Shown: in pieces, positions 32,583-44,051 of the stretch
Position numbering within the stretch: position 1 is the first letter of the stretch
Layout of the letters: the number at the start of each line of letters is the position of its first letter
Assembly: GCF_021018805.1 (NCBI RefSeq)
Contig: NC_086248.1
Location: 100,277,239-100,341,238 of the forward strand
Source: Prinia subflava
Taxonomy: Eukaryota > Chordata > Aves > Passeriformes > Cisticolidae
DNA length: 64,000 bases
Reading direction: 5' to 3'
Notes under the pieces: model-generated
Databases searched by the model: none
What the model saw: the letters and a program-made list of their open reading frames with translations, nothing else
Told to the model about the DNA's origin: nothing
Program-made: the position numbers and the translations under genes

Positions 32583-32899
32583 TGATATAAAACCTCTATT
32601 CCCCTCAAAGGGTCTCAGCTAGCTCAGCCCTTCTCAGGCCTTGGAGGATTATATCAAGAAAGACAGGATAAGGATTCAAAAGAGGCTCTCACCCTTTCTG
32701 CTGCTTTATTCCAGGTTGATGTTCCAGGAGAGAGAGCGCTCCCGGGGGACAGGGGACCCTTTATCTTAGGGTCTCTGAGGGAGGGGCTAGCTGGCACACA
32801 GCCAATGGGGTCAGAAGGGGAAGGAAGGGTCAGACTACATGACAGGAGTTCCAGGGGTCCCTGAGGGAGAAGAAACCATTTCCCCAGGGGGATGTAACA
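32583..32899 (-). repeat. 5' LTR of the provirus
   Basis: A 317-bp LTR that reads TGTTACAT...TATATCA on the minus strand. U3 carries a CCAAT-type box (complement of plus-strand ccaat at 32802-32806) and a TATA-like AAGATAAAG (32759-32767). The AATAAA signal is at 32705-32710. The TATA-like box and AATAAA are only about 50 nt apart, so R must be short. The exact cap and cleavage sites cannot be read from the sequence. The 5' LTR is followed after two bases by the primer-binding-like site. Confidence 0.97.
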
Positions 32900-32905
32900 G
32901 TTTAG
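32900..32905. repeat. Target-site duplication, 5' side (GTTTAG)
   Basis: Six bases GTTTAG directly outside the 5' LTR, a perfect match to 24716-24721. An undamaged duplication excludes assembly of the provirus from rearranged pieces. Confidence 0.95.
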
Positions 32906-33544
32906 ATTTCAGATTAAAGACAAACCTGAAGAAAATACTGTACCAATTGTGAGATGAAAAAATACAACTCCTGGCATTAAAACACTTTCTACTCCCATAA
33001 GAATAAAAAATAAAAACCTAAAATATTAAATACATTTATTTTTATCGTTTACTTACTTATATTAAAATCTTTTACTAGCACATTTAAATACCAGAGTTTT
33101 CTATCTGTTAACTAACCTCAACATCTGCCTTCTTTGCCACCTTTTCAATTACATAAAAGGAGTTTGTGAACTTCACTGTTACCTTTTCTAGGTAAGAGGA
33201 ATATTCAGATATTTTAGATAACTACAGAGAGTTTCCTTAGTTTCCTTTCAAAAAGAGATAAGTAAAAAATATGAATTCCTACTGACTCTTCTGCTTTGAT
33301 TCATGGGTGAAGTTCTGGCCATGGATTTAAGTGACATTGTGGGATTCAAAAGTAAATTTAATTATATACTAATATTGACACAAATAGGCAGAGAATAAGA
33401 CCTCAGTTTGGAACTAGAATATGACAATTTAGCAGATGCCTTAATATTTTAGCCTTTATATTTTTCAAATCCTGTGCTGCATTAGTGCATAACTCTAAAC
33501 TTCATATAAAGTGTTCACACTTTGGTCAGACAAAAGAATTCCTC

Positions 33545-33850
33545 TGGGCCTGGAACCCAAGAACACCCTACAGCCTCAGGCCCTGAAAAGTATAAACAAA
33601 AGTGAACTGGGAGGGAGCAAACTGGGGTGATATGACTTCATTACCTGAAGCTGTAACCAGAGGATTAACCCCTGATATGTAAATGGATGAAACTTGTATC
33701 TGTCTGAAAAACTCATGACCATTGTCCATCTTGGGTGTAGCCTCTGGAGGGCTTTTGGTTGCCCAAGATGTATCTGTTGAAGGCCTTCAACAAGTACCCA
33801 CTTTATTCTCTTTGTCTAGCCTGGCTGTTCTAGGCAGCCACTCCAAGGCA
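33545..33850. repeat. Probable solo LTR (ERV, possibly ERVL-like)
   Basis: A 306-bp stretch that begins TGGGCCTGG and ends CAAGGCA on the plus strand. It is flanked by near-matching 5-mers (tcctc on the left, tccta on the right). On the minus strand it contains AATAAAG near one end. The text resembles an avian ERV LTR that I recall from songbird genomes, but I cannot name the family. The boundaries and the ERVL assignment are tentative. It lies 640 bp outside the 5' end of the provirus and is unrelated to it. Confidence 0.45.
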
Positions 33851-34200
33851 TCCTAGCAATGCAATAATATTTAAAATTGCTTTCACAAGGCTTTTCAGAA
33901 CTCAGCAATGTATGATGGGACACAAAAGCAGGCATTTTCTAGGAGATATTCAGCAGTACTGACTCTCTGCCATAGCCACCGAATACTTCTTCATGCACCT
34001 TAGAGTCTCCCCTAAGATCTTTCCTCTAGAATTACTGCTTTGAATCTGGAGCAGGGCTCCACCTCACATCAAGTGAAATCAGGGATGCTGTTTTTGCCTG
34101 AGGACAGTTATTGGTAGTTTAGCATTTTTAATCATTGTACATGATTTTGTTTATTATATTGTTGTGCTTTTTTTAATATATAAAATCTCATGGAACCTAC

Positions 34201-34584
34201 CTCTTTCACACGATCTGCCAAGGTACCCTGTGCCAGAGCAATCACACACATATCTGTTCCACCCATCCCTGCACACACCATTGTTTTTACAGGGGTTGCT
34301 AAGGCAAGGCTTTGCAGTTTCTCTTGAGCATGAGGGTTTTACTCCAGCTGTGCTTTGAATTTCAGCCATCTGTCGAATATCTTTGCTTTGACCATCAATA
34401 AATAAATCTCTAATGCAGCCAACGTATCCATAATTGAGGAGCGCCGTCCACACTTCTGTTGGGAAAACCAGGCCTGCTTTGTTTTCTGGTAAGCCTCCAA
34501 GATACAAGTCATCATCCAAGTCAAGGATTTCACTTTCCCCTGGTGCAGTATATGGAGTACGTAACGTGTTCACAGATATCGTCC
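34201..34584 (-). CDS. NRXN1: NRXN1 exon: end of LNS3 and EGF2
   Basis: This internal neurexin-1 exon has 384 nt, phase 1 at both ends, and encodes 127 whole codons. It completes LNS3 ([20 protein letters not shown], then [19 protein letters not shown] and the [12 protein letters not shown] strand). It then encodes the second EGF-like module, from [20 protein letters not shown] to YLGRSCER, with all six cysteines present. The acceptor is TTTACAG|GGACG and the donor is AAAGAG|GTAGGT. The upstream exon supplies the first base of a glycine codon and this exon its last two, so the join is in frame. The intron that follows holds the provirus. Reading through the donor would add about 14 residues and then a stop. 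Confidence 0.97.
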
Positions 34585-37500
34585 CTGTAAAGACAATAAA
34601 ATGTGTGATCTTCAAGATATTTGATTTTGGTGCTGCTTTTTTCACTCATTCATCTACATGTCATGTTAGCTCCTGGCAAACAGCTATAAGTGAAGCAGAG
34701 GTATTTTATTTTTAGAGCTATAGAATCATAGATACACTTCAGTATTTCAATTGCAATGTAGTCAGGAAGTTAATGATCTAAGAAACCTTTATGCACAACA
34801 CTGCATGAGCATAATATAAAAAATCTCAGTCAAAATCACCTTACCAATCTCATAGGTACAGGAGGAATGTAGTTTATAGTTATTGTCAGAAACATCCTCA
34901 TTGTGCAACAACAACAAAAATATCTTCACTCCCTCATATGTGTTTCAAAGCCTTAAGACCAGGGTAGCATTGATAGGTTGTAACCTAGGAGGCAAATTTG
35001 AGCCTTTGGTTTGGGCCCAAAGTATTTTAAAGACTCTCACCATTTCCAGTGGGCTTTAAGTAAGATTTTTTTCCTTCAAGTGCAGAAGGAAAATGCTCTC
35101 ATCAACTGCCAGGCAGGCAATAATTAGGAAGGACGTGATGTGGTCCTGGAGGGAAAACCAATGCCTCTGACACTTATCTTGGAATGTGTGCATGTTACAA
35201 TGAGAGTGAGAGAGGATGTATACAGGCCTTCAGGAAACCAGAAATATCCTTTCCATTTAAGTCTAAAAATTTAACAAACAAAATTGAACCTAAAATAGAG
35301 TTTTCTTTCTGAAGCGTCTGAACAAAGAAAATTTATTCATCAGCAAAGAACCTTTTTTTGGTGGTACTTTGTTTAAAATAATGAGATGTGCAACACTTAC
35401 AATTTGAATAAGCAGAAAAACAAATTTAGTACATGCAGTCACAGAGCATACTTATGCCAACTTTAATTTTATTTCTAAGTAAAATCATTTGGAAAAAAAA
35501 ATCTTCATGTATATCTTCAGAGAAGTGATTCCTTATCACTCTACGTGGGTACAAAATGTTACATAGGTCAAAAAATTATTATAATGATCAGTCATATCAT
35601 GCAACACTGTTATCTGCTGAGCATAACATTGCAAGTGTATTAGTGATGACAAAAAAATGAAGAGTTGCATTTACCATGATGAATTTAGCATACATATGTA
35701 TACAAAGTGAACATGATTCACCATCTCCACTGTTAGCCTGAAAAAGATTCCAGAAGATAACGCTGATTACCAAACATTCTTCCACTCTGGTAGGAGTTGT
35801 GCGTAAGAAAAAATTCACACTTTACACAGCATACATAATAAAGTGTGAGTTTTAAGCAAACAAAAGCAGGTCAGAAAAAGATCATTCTCTTACTTGGGAA
35901 CAGCCTAAAATATAGGCTTCTCTTTTAGTAATGGACTCCTGTGGAAGCTTTGGTTTTTCTGGTTTTTTTGTCAGTTCAGTAGGTTAACTTCAACAGCACT
36001 GACAGAATGAATATCTAAAGAATTTGGATTGTTAGTAAAAGCTGTTTAGGATAAAGGTATCAGGAGGTCAAACTTGAGACATATGGATTTTATAAGAGCT
36101 GGATACCACAGTCTCCCTACTATCAGAAGAGAACAAGATAAAACAAAGGTTTATATAGCATTTTTGCACTTTATAAGCATGTTTAGAGAGTGAGGATGAT
36201 GTCAGTTTTCCCTTTTATGTATTATAAGAAATGTTTTCTGTCTCAGTTGAATAATCACATAGATATAAAAGTGAACTTTCAAGAAATTAAGTAAGAAATA
36301 GGCATGCTGAAATAAAATACTTTTTCTTCCAAACTTCCATCTGTTGAAAACTGATAAGATGATTACGGTTTGCTAACTCTAAAAATTTGTTGTTGCTTCT
36401 CAGCTTCTAGAAGCAGAACTTGGCACTCAGATGGAATGCTTGCTATAGGTTTGACCTTAGGCATGCAAGCATAAACATTTTCAGATTTGATTTGATTAAT
36501 CAGTGACATCAGACAAGGACACCTGTGAATGACCTGTCAAACCAAGAGAGAGTTTTCAGAGAGCATCCTAGGGTATCAGGAAGGACGGCTAACAGACAAC
36601 AGATCTTTTCATCTTTAAAAACATTAGAGACACTGTACATATAAATTGTACTTGATCTCACAGTGTTTCTCACTGCTATTGTTGCTTGCTGCCATCTGTT
36701 GATGTATAGGCTAATTTAGGACCAAACCCTCTAAACCCATGCTCAGGCAGCACCCACTTGTGCACCCACACAAGTTAACTCATCTGCAGCCTCCAACAGA
36801 GAGCTCCAATGTGTGAACAGTGCTGCTTTCTGCTGGACAAAGATATTTATATTTTCAAGACATTAACAAAGAATCCTAGAACTCCTTTTCTATTAAAAAA
36901 TAAAAATCTACTGGTCTTGATTACTTTCAGCTCACAGGAAAAGACAGATAAATCTCTGCTAGTATAGCTGCTGCTCTGTGTTCCAAATGGAAGCTTTGCA
37001 AGCACAGAAGGCTTAGGAAGGTGAATGATAAGGGAAACTGGTTGACTGTGAATTATAGTAAAGTGATAGATTGAAGCAGGAAATTTTTCTTCTCTGTGTC
37101 ACAAAGGATTACTCCAAAGAGAGCTTAAGTATTATTTTGAATAGATGTCAACAGCTTCTTAAAGAAATGAACTTTTTACCTTCCCAGGTAAAAGAAATGA
37201 AACCCCGTATAATACTCTGTGTGAGAAGTCCTCTGAAACCTTATTGCAATCATGGCATCTAATGACTGTGGGTAGAAAAACATGACAGGCCAACAACACA
37301 GCCATCACTGCTTGTGATATCCAAATTACCTTTTATGTATCTCTGACAGACAACACAATTTTTATTCACTACTTGCTTTGTAAACACAGGTGAAAAAAGA
37401 AAAATTCCAAGTAAAATAAGGGAATGTAAAAATATTCCAAAATATGGCAAAAATTACAGGACCTTTTAAGGCTCCTACTACAAAATGCAGAACTCAAGTT

Positions 37501-37629
37501 CATAGAACATAGGCCTGCAGAAAATAAACAATGGTTCCATAAACACCTTTGGATTCACAGTGCACCCAGAGCTGAGACAGAGGTAGCACATGCTCTTTTG
37601 TCTTGGTGAGGTTTGGGGCAGGGGAAGAA

Positions 37630-37770
37630 TGAGGTTTTTTTCTAGTTTTTTGCAGGGGTTTGGGTTTGTTTGTTTTCCTGTGGGGTTTCTTGGTGTTTGT
37701 TTTTCTTCGTTTTGTTGGGGTTTTTTGTTTGTTTGTTTGTTTGTTTGGGTTTGTTTTTGTTTTTGTTTTA
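37630..37770. repeat. G/T-rich low-complexity tract with (GTTT)n
   Basis: A G/T-dominated stretch ending in several perfect GTTT units (about 37724-37750). It is the strand-reversed counterpart of the A/C tract at 20.7 kb. The open frames across it are artefacts. Confidence 0.9.
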
Positions 37771-40700
37771 AAGTCTGTTATTTTTCTTGAGGGAAACTTT
37801 CTGCGTTTCTGGGAAACTACTGAAACTGTCTCAAGTTGGCCCTGATAATAATGGCAGAAGCTACCACAGAAATAGGGAACAGTGATGCACACCTCCTTTG
37901 ATAGACTTCAATTCTACATTCTCTGGGAATTAGAGGCAGATTAAAAAGAATTTTTGTGTTGAATCATGAGTGTACTCCAATCCATTCAGATGTTTCTGCT
38001 TATGAATGTGAAGGGATATCACTTTCCACAGAGGAAGAAAGGGGAGCTAATGGATCATGCAAATGTTTTACGTGGCCAGCATTTAAAGGGTTAATAAATT
38101 CCTCTATAAAGATATTGTAATGTCATTCTCAAGACTGAATTGACAGATTTTAAAAGAGGAAAGAATGGGACATATCTTGTTTAACAAAATAACCTAGAGA
38201 CAACAGATATGAGGACGAGTTGGCAGATTTAGAAGAGCACAGGATGCTCAAGAGATAAAACTGTAACTTTAAATTGTAACATCTCTGGAGTAAGAACCAT
38301 CCTTAAACTTCTGTCTTTTCATAACAGCACCCAAAACCAGATAAGTAGTGATACCACTTCTTTGAAAAGAGCCATAATGCCTTCCAGGAAACAAGCAGCT
38401 TCTGTGCAAAGTTTTTTAAGACTCAAAGTAGGAAATAATTTTCATATTTCTATCAGAATAAGAAAGCCAAGGAAGAGTGCTGACAGCATGTGGTTTGTCC
38501 TACGTCAAAGAAGTAAAAGGGAAAGACAAAGACAGGAAGGTATAGGGTGACTTACATAGTCTGGGAAATCAAGATCTAGCTTCAGATTCTAAAAACGAGT
38601 AGCATTTCTTATCTCCAGAAATTGGGCATAAATTTAAGTGTCCTGAAATGGCCTATAGCTGCTTTGATTCTGCATCATTTCACCTGCAATTCAACACTCA
38701 GAAACTTCTTTCTGTATTGGAAAAGCAGTTTGAGAAATACTAATGAAGTTATGGTTTTCAGCAAGAATGATTGACTTAAAGGACAACTGATTAGTGAGAA
38801 GTCCTTGAAAGGATGAGTCGACAAGTCAACGATAACACATGCAAGCAAAAAGGGGAATATATTGGGGGTTACAGAGCAGCCTATTGTATCATTTGGCTGA
38901 GCATTGGTTAAGTTTTATCTTGGACTCTAAGAAAGATGCAGATCAGCCAAGGAAGCTGCAGATCATTGAAATAATATTCCTTAAAAATTCAATACAAACC
39001 CATCTTCCCAAGTATGAAAACTATTAATATCTGTTGAAATAGGACCATGTACATCTGGCTGTTCTTAAAAGGTTGCAAGGATGTGTGAAGCACTATGTAG
39101 AAGAGTACCTGTGGAAAAAAAATACCCTGCAACCACATGTGTAATGGACATCAACAAAGCACTACTTACAGTGAGATGTAGATTATAGTTAAGCTCTAAT
39201 TACATACTCTAGAAATGATTTCTGGTATTCAAGCTGAAACTAACTTTAGTTCAAAATTTCAGTGACTCAGCCCTTAAATACTACCTACATATGAACAGGT
39301 GTTGATACATTGTGCCTTAAGCTGCCCTACAAAATTGGAGGTTGACAAAAAGAGTAAGCGTCCTCCCTGACTTCATTATGTAATGGTGGTTTCCAAAGGA
39401 TGAATGGTGGTTTAATTAAAAAATAATTTGCATGGTTATCCTTGCATATAGCAAACAGTTAAAAAAAAAAATCGAATACTTAAGTCTCAGAAAACCGGTA
39501 TTAAACCTGTCCTTACTGTGTTACCAGAAACACAGTGAGCAAACACCCTTACAGCTGCTTCATGATTTTTATTTAGTTTGGGTTTGTGGTTTTTTTTTTT
39601 TTTTTTTTGTAATTCTTCTTTTCTGCAGAGTTAGCAGTACTGTTAAGAGCAGAACAGACAAACATTTCCCTTAGGTATGACTTAATGAGCCTCTCCAATC
39701 ATATTCATTATTTCAGCAATTTACTTTTTCCTAAAACTGTGTATAAGAAACTAAATCATATTTCTAAATCTTGTCTCTCTCCTGATCAGCTAAACATGAA
39801 GATTTTTAAGTGCAGCTACTGCAACTGTTCTCATCTCTCTGCTTACCTGACCTGGCCTATTTTAGCTGCTTTTTGTGCCTGTGAAAAAACATCTGCTTAT
39901 TGAGAAATGTTGAAAAATCAGAGCAAGGTATTAACTCTAAATACATCTTCTGTGCTAAAACACAATATAATAGCTGTGCTGAGGACTGCATGCAGCATGC
40001 AGCCCATGGCCAAGACAGGACACATATCAGGCAGTTTTGGATCTATGGTCCTTCCCACAAATTCAGGACATAGAGTTCAGGAGTACTGAGAGGGAACTCA
40101 GGACACAGCAGTTGGTAGCACTGCTGCACACCTAGCAAGAAAGATGGACCAAAGGAGAATATCTTATGAATATTTCTCTTTATCTAACCCTTAAATATTA
40201 ACTTAATAAGGTCTCAGGAACCCTGTCCTACAAATTATCTTCTTTTTAGGTAAGAAAGGACTCAAAGTAAGTCTTATGGGAAACAGGATGGGATTCTAGG
40301 GTGAAAACAAGGATAACAGGTTAAAACTTCTTTCAGCAAAAGGAAATTAAAAGGTATCATCTCTCTTCCTTTCATCTCTCAAAATCTGAGTGGATTGACA
40401 GAATTACTAGCAAATGGGGCCTTGTTGACTATAATTTAAAAATATGTTCTCATTCCTTGCATCTCCCTGTCCCCTCCACCTCCCAGGCAAACAAAGGCAA
40501 AGTCAGTAATTTAGAGTGGATGGTCACTGTGACTGAGAGTCTGGAAGAGAGCAAAGAATGAGAAATAAATCTAGTACTTGCTGATCCAGCTAATATGAAA
40601 GTCAAGGAAATTAGCAAAGCTCCTTGAGAAATGTCACAGCATTCTACTACAGGAGAGAACCACTTTGCATTGGATTTGAAGGCTAGGAGCAAAAGGTTGC

Positions 40701-42309
40701 AAGACACCAAACTAAATTTAAGGAAAAAAAATACCACAGTTTATTTGAGCTACTTATTCATTAACAGAAGATTCTCTTATGCTAGGGAAATATGCTGCCA
40801 GTGGCAACAAGAAAGTATCAGTAAAACATTTTTTTTCTCTAAAAGGCATATGCATTCAGTTATATGAAAATTCTGAAGAAAAGCTAGTGAAAACTTATGT
40901 GATTTCCAGTATGTTTGGTCTGGGCTAGAAAAAAGAAACCAAAAAACATCCTGAAATGGTAAAGTGAATTTTATTCTTCATGGGTGGAACATACCAACAT
41001 GCATAATGTGACCATGAGGAGGAGGGGGATGAGATATTCAGGACCGCGAGGAGGGCAGGAAGCAAACTCACTGCCCTGGATTCCAACAGAGCAGACTCTG
41101 GCCTCTTCAAGGCACTACTCAGTGGAGTCCAATGGTTAGGAGCCCTGGAGGGGAGAGGGGCCCAAGGGTGCTGGCTGGTATTCAAGGATCATTTTCCCCA
41201 AGCTCAGACGCAATGCATCCCGACAAGGAGGCAATTGGGCAAAAATGCTAGCAGGCCTCCATGGAGGGGCAAGGAGCTGCTGAGCAAATTCAGAACAAAA
41301 AAAGAAGCTTTCAAAAGGTGGAAATGAGGACAGGTAGCTTTGGAGGTATAGAGTAAAACTGCACCCAGGGATAGGGAGAAGGTTATGGAAGCGAGGGCCT
41401 GGTTAGAATCAAGTGTGCAAATACACACCCCCCCCCCACATCCCCCCATTTTTACTATTTCTTTCTATTTCCCTCTATATCACATTTACTGCTACTTAAA
41501 ATCCATATTTTTTACATTGGCACACAGTCTCGTCTTCACCTTAATTCAGACAGAGGCATCTCTCTAATAATTTTAATAACCAGATCTTATCATCATGAAG
41601 ACAAAAGCACTGCCAGTGTTATTGGTACTTCTCCTACCATAAACTATTATTGTTTGTATTAGAATAACAGAAAAACTTTGATTCTGTTTGAGATTGTAGT
41701 TAAAATTCAGTTTGGCAATTCATAAACCTGCATATTTTATTCAGTATTCATGGTAATAGTTCAAAGTCTTAGAGTTAATAGGTATTATGATTAGTTCTCA
41801 TCATTGACAAAGGGGGTTACATAAATTTCACTTTTCTTGATCATTGGCAAATCATCAGATGGATTAAACTGATTATTTATAATTCTACTTAAAAATAACG
41901 TGCAATCCTGATCAACAGGAGAGTTTTGCTTTCTGAAATTACTCCACATTACTGCTGATTTCCATCAACAGTTTTGAGGCATTAGAGCATGTCCTAAACT
42001 CTCTTAATGGCACTTGTCAGTCACGTTTTTTGTGAAGCAATGTAAGGGCAGAACTTATGTTCAAATGTAAACAATTGCTATACATTTATTTAATTCCTTT
42101 ATAGATCTGTTGGCTTTAGATGTAAGAATAAACTTTGCTTTCAGCAGTCCCATAGGCATGATTATTACAGGATTTACTGACTCATATAAATCATGGAAAC
42201 AGCATTTAAGAAGAAAGTCTGAAATGAAAACTGTAGTACAAATAATATAACTGTGGGATATTCAATCCCAATTGAAGATTTTGAGAAGTTGTGCTTTGTT
42301 GATCAATTA

Positions 42310-42390
42310 GGGGTTTTTTTCCTTGTTGTTTGTGTTTTGGTTTGGTTTGGTTTTTGTTTGGTTGGGTTTAATTTGTTTTTGTTTGGTAGA
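42310..42390. repeat. G/T-rich low-complexity tract
   Basis: About 80 bases of GGTTT/GTTTT-type sequence in the intron between the LNS3 exon and the EGF2 exon. Confidence 0.85.
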
Positions 42391-43612
42391 TTTATTTAAT
42401 CTCAAGAAATGTAAATGACCCATTGACCTGTTATAATAAGAAAATCAATCTGTACCATTAGAATTTGAAGCTGCACTGCCCAGGAATCAAATAATTATTT
42501 TTCATAATCATAGTGTAGGTCAATTAAATTTGGTCTGTTTTTCAGCATGGATTTGACTGAAATCTTCAATTTAAACTTTCATCTAAGATTTGCTTGATCT
42601 AAAGTCTGATTTGTGTGTAGCAAGAAGTTAAGTCATAAAATGATAACCTTTTTGAGAGTTAAGTTTCATAAAGGAATTATAAATACAAGCTATGGAAAGG
42701 GAGTCACCAGAAGGAATAAATTGGGGAAAATCCCGCAAAATCCAAAAGAAGTGGAGTTACATTATTCAACACTCAATTTTAGAACATACATAAACTTCAG
42801 GTTTTAACTTTTATTGATCAGAAGATGTTAAAGATTGAATTACAGACTCAGTACATTCCCTGTCCCCTTCCTCCCCAAATTCTGGCATGAAGTACAAGAA
42901 AGTCACTGTAGAAGAGAGCTGTCCTTAAATTGATGTATATTGATTATTTGCTTAAGACAAGATATATACTCAAGATGAGATGAACTGATACACATTGACA
43001 ATTCACTGAATAAATGTACTTTAAGCCACATTAAATTTCAGTAGCATGAGGAACAGTTTATGAATTCTTTAGCACTTTTCAGTGGGATAATTTTTTGAGT
43101 AAGCTACTCCAGAATATGAATGACACTGATAGAACACAGCAAGTCAGTTATTTCCATTTCTGCTGATACGTGTTGTTAGACATTTATTAGCATATCATTT
43201 AAGTACACTGAGATCTGCTGACATGATTGGAATATCTGTGTTGTTTCTGAGGGGCAGCTATTCCCCATGTTGGGGATTATTTTCAGTAATTCCTTTTTTG
43301 CTTTATTTTCATTCTTGAAACTTGCCACTTCAGCTATTTGATGTAAGCAAGCACAGAGGGAGATTACTGTTGTTTTTCCAATCACACAACACACTTACTT
43401 GCAAGATTAAGTACTTGATTATCCAATAATATTAACATAAGATATTTTACTCAGCAAATTATTGTATTCTGGCACCTGAAAGTAATGACTACTTATATTT
43501 TCCTTATTTTTCAGACGATGTCCAACTCTAATTGTGGCAACATCAATATGCACTCAGTATTCTCTCAGATACAGAAGAAAAACCATTCTGAATGCAAACA
43601 AAAGGAACTTAC

Positions 43613-44051
43613 CTGACCGCCCATCCCGCTGAAAATCCACATGGTACCATTCACCATCATTCACCTTCTTCTGCAAGGCTTTTATTTTTATAGTACCTGA
43701 TCCCATGTCTAACAGTAGGTAGAGGTGGCCATCAAGCATCTCAATGGCAAAAAAATCAACCTTCACCATCTGTGGATGTTTGGCATCTTTCTGGTGCCTT
43801 GGTTTGCCATGACTGAAAAGAATCAGGCCATTTGGCTCAGTAGTACGAAAGTCAAATGATATTGAGCCTGTTTTCTTGGCATTCCACTTTGGCAGAGAGA
43901 TGAAAGACTCTGGTGTTTCAAATGTGATTGGATCTAAGGTTGCAACATTCTCACATTTAAATGCTACAACCCCATGAATCTTCATTTTAGGATCCCCTTG
44001 CTTGGCAAGTCGAGACAGCTCCAACCTGACATCGTTATTTTTATACACAAC
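43613..44051 (-). CDS. NRXN1: NRXN1 exon: end of LNS2 and most of LNS3
   Basis: This internal exon of neurexin-1 has 439 nt, enters in phase 0 and leaves in phase 1. Neurexins are presynaptic adhesion receptors whose laminin/neurexin/sex-hormone-globulin (LNS) domains bind postsynaptic partners. The frame opens [20 protein letters not shown], the end of LNS2. LNS3 follows from about residue 38 ([18 protein letters not shown]) and includes the conserved GLILFSHGK and [13 protein letters not shown] strands. The exon ends at FQRDGRS plus one base of a glycine codon. The splice acceptor is TTGCAG|GTTGTG and the donor is CAG|GTAAGT, a perfect consensus. The residues match my recollection of vertebrate NRXN1 closely; the NRXN1 assignment is firmest from the LNS4 exon. 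There are no stops or frameshifts. Confidence 0.96.

Larger units (their letters stand above)
24722..32899 (-). mobile_element. Complete class II endogenous retrovirus (beta-like gag-pro-pol, alpha-like env)
   Basis: An 8,178-bp provirus in the order, on the minus strand, 5' LTR - primer-binding-like site - leader - gag - pro - pol - env - polypurine tract - 3' LTR. Both LTRs are 317 bp, begin TG and end CA, and read as identical by eye. A perfect 6-bp duplication (GTTTAG) flanks the element. All four coding frames are open, and the catalytic residues of protease, RT, RNase H and integrase are present. Gag/pro and pro/pol each overlap at a -1 slippery heptamer, and the start of the pro frame resembles a degenerate dUTPase. 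Those traits are betaretroviral (class II, ERVK-like). Env TM is of the CX6CC type. The element is in sense within an NRXN1 intron. I infer a recent insertion; expression is not shown by the sequence. Confidence 0.97.
18260..34200 (-). other. NRXN1: NRXN1 intron between the EGF2 exon and the LNS4 exon, carrying the provirus
   Basis: A complete 15.9-kb intron, about half of which (8,178 bp) is the sense-oriented ERV. Without the provirus and one copy of the duplicated GTTTAG, the ancestral intron would be about 7.8 kb. It also holds a CR1 fragment at 19.5 kb, an A/C-rich tract at 20.7 kb, a 12-bp perfect hairpin at 22.08 kb, a homopurine tract at 24.0 kb and a probable short LTR at 33.5 kb. 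No additional neurexin exon was recognised here. Confidence 0.9.
34585..43612 (-). other. NRXN1: NRXN1 intron between the LNS3 exon and the EGF2 exon
   Basis: A complete 9.0-kb intron with a GTAAGT donor at its high-coordinate end and a TTTACAG acceptor at its low-coordinate end. It contains two G/T-rich low-complexity tracts (37.63-37.77 and 42.31-42.39 kb), a T run near 39.59 kb and a C run near 41.43 kb. I saw no coding sequence, no complete transposable element and no RNA gene. Confidence 0.85.

Noticed and set aside
39991..40015. Overlapping palindromic GCATGC words (two TGCATG on the minus strand), considered as an RBFOX cluster
   Set aside because: More than 3 kb from the nearest exon; too little evidence to call a splicing regulator.
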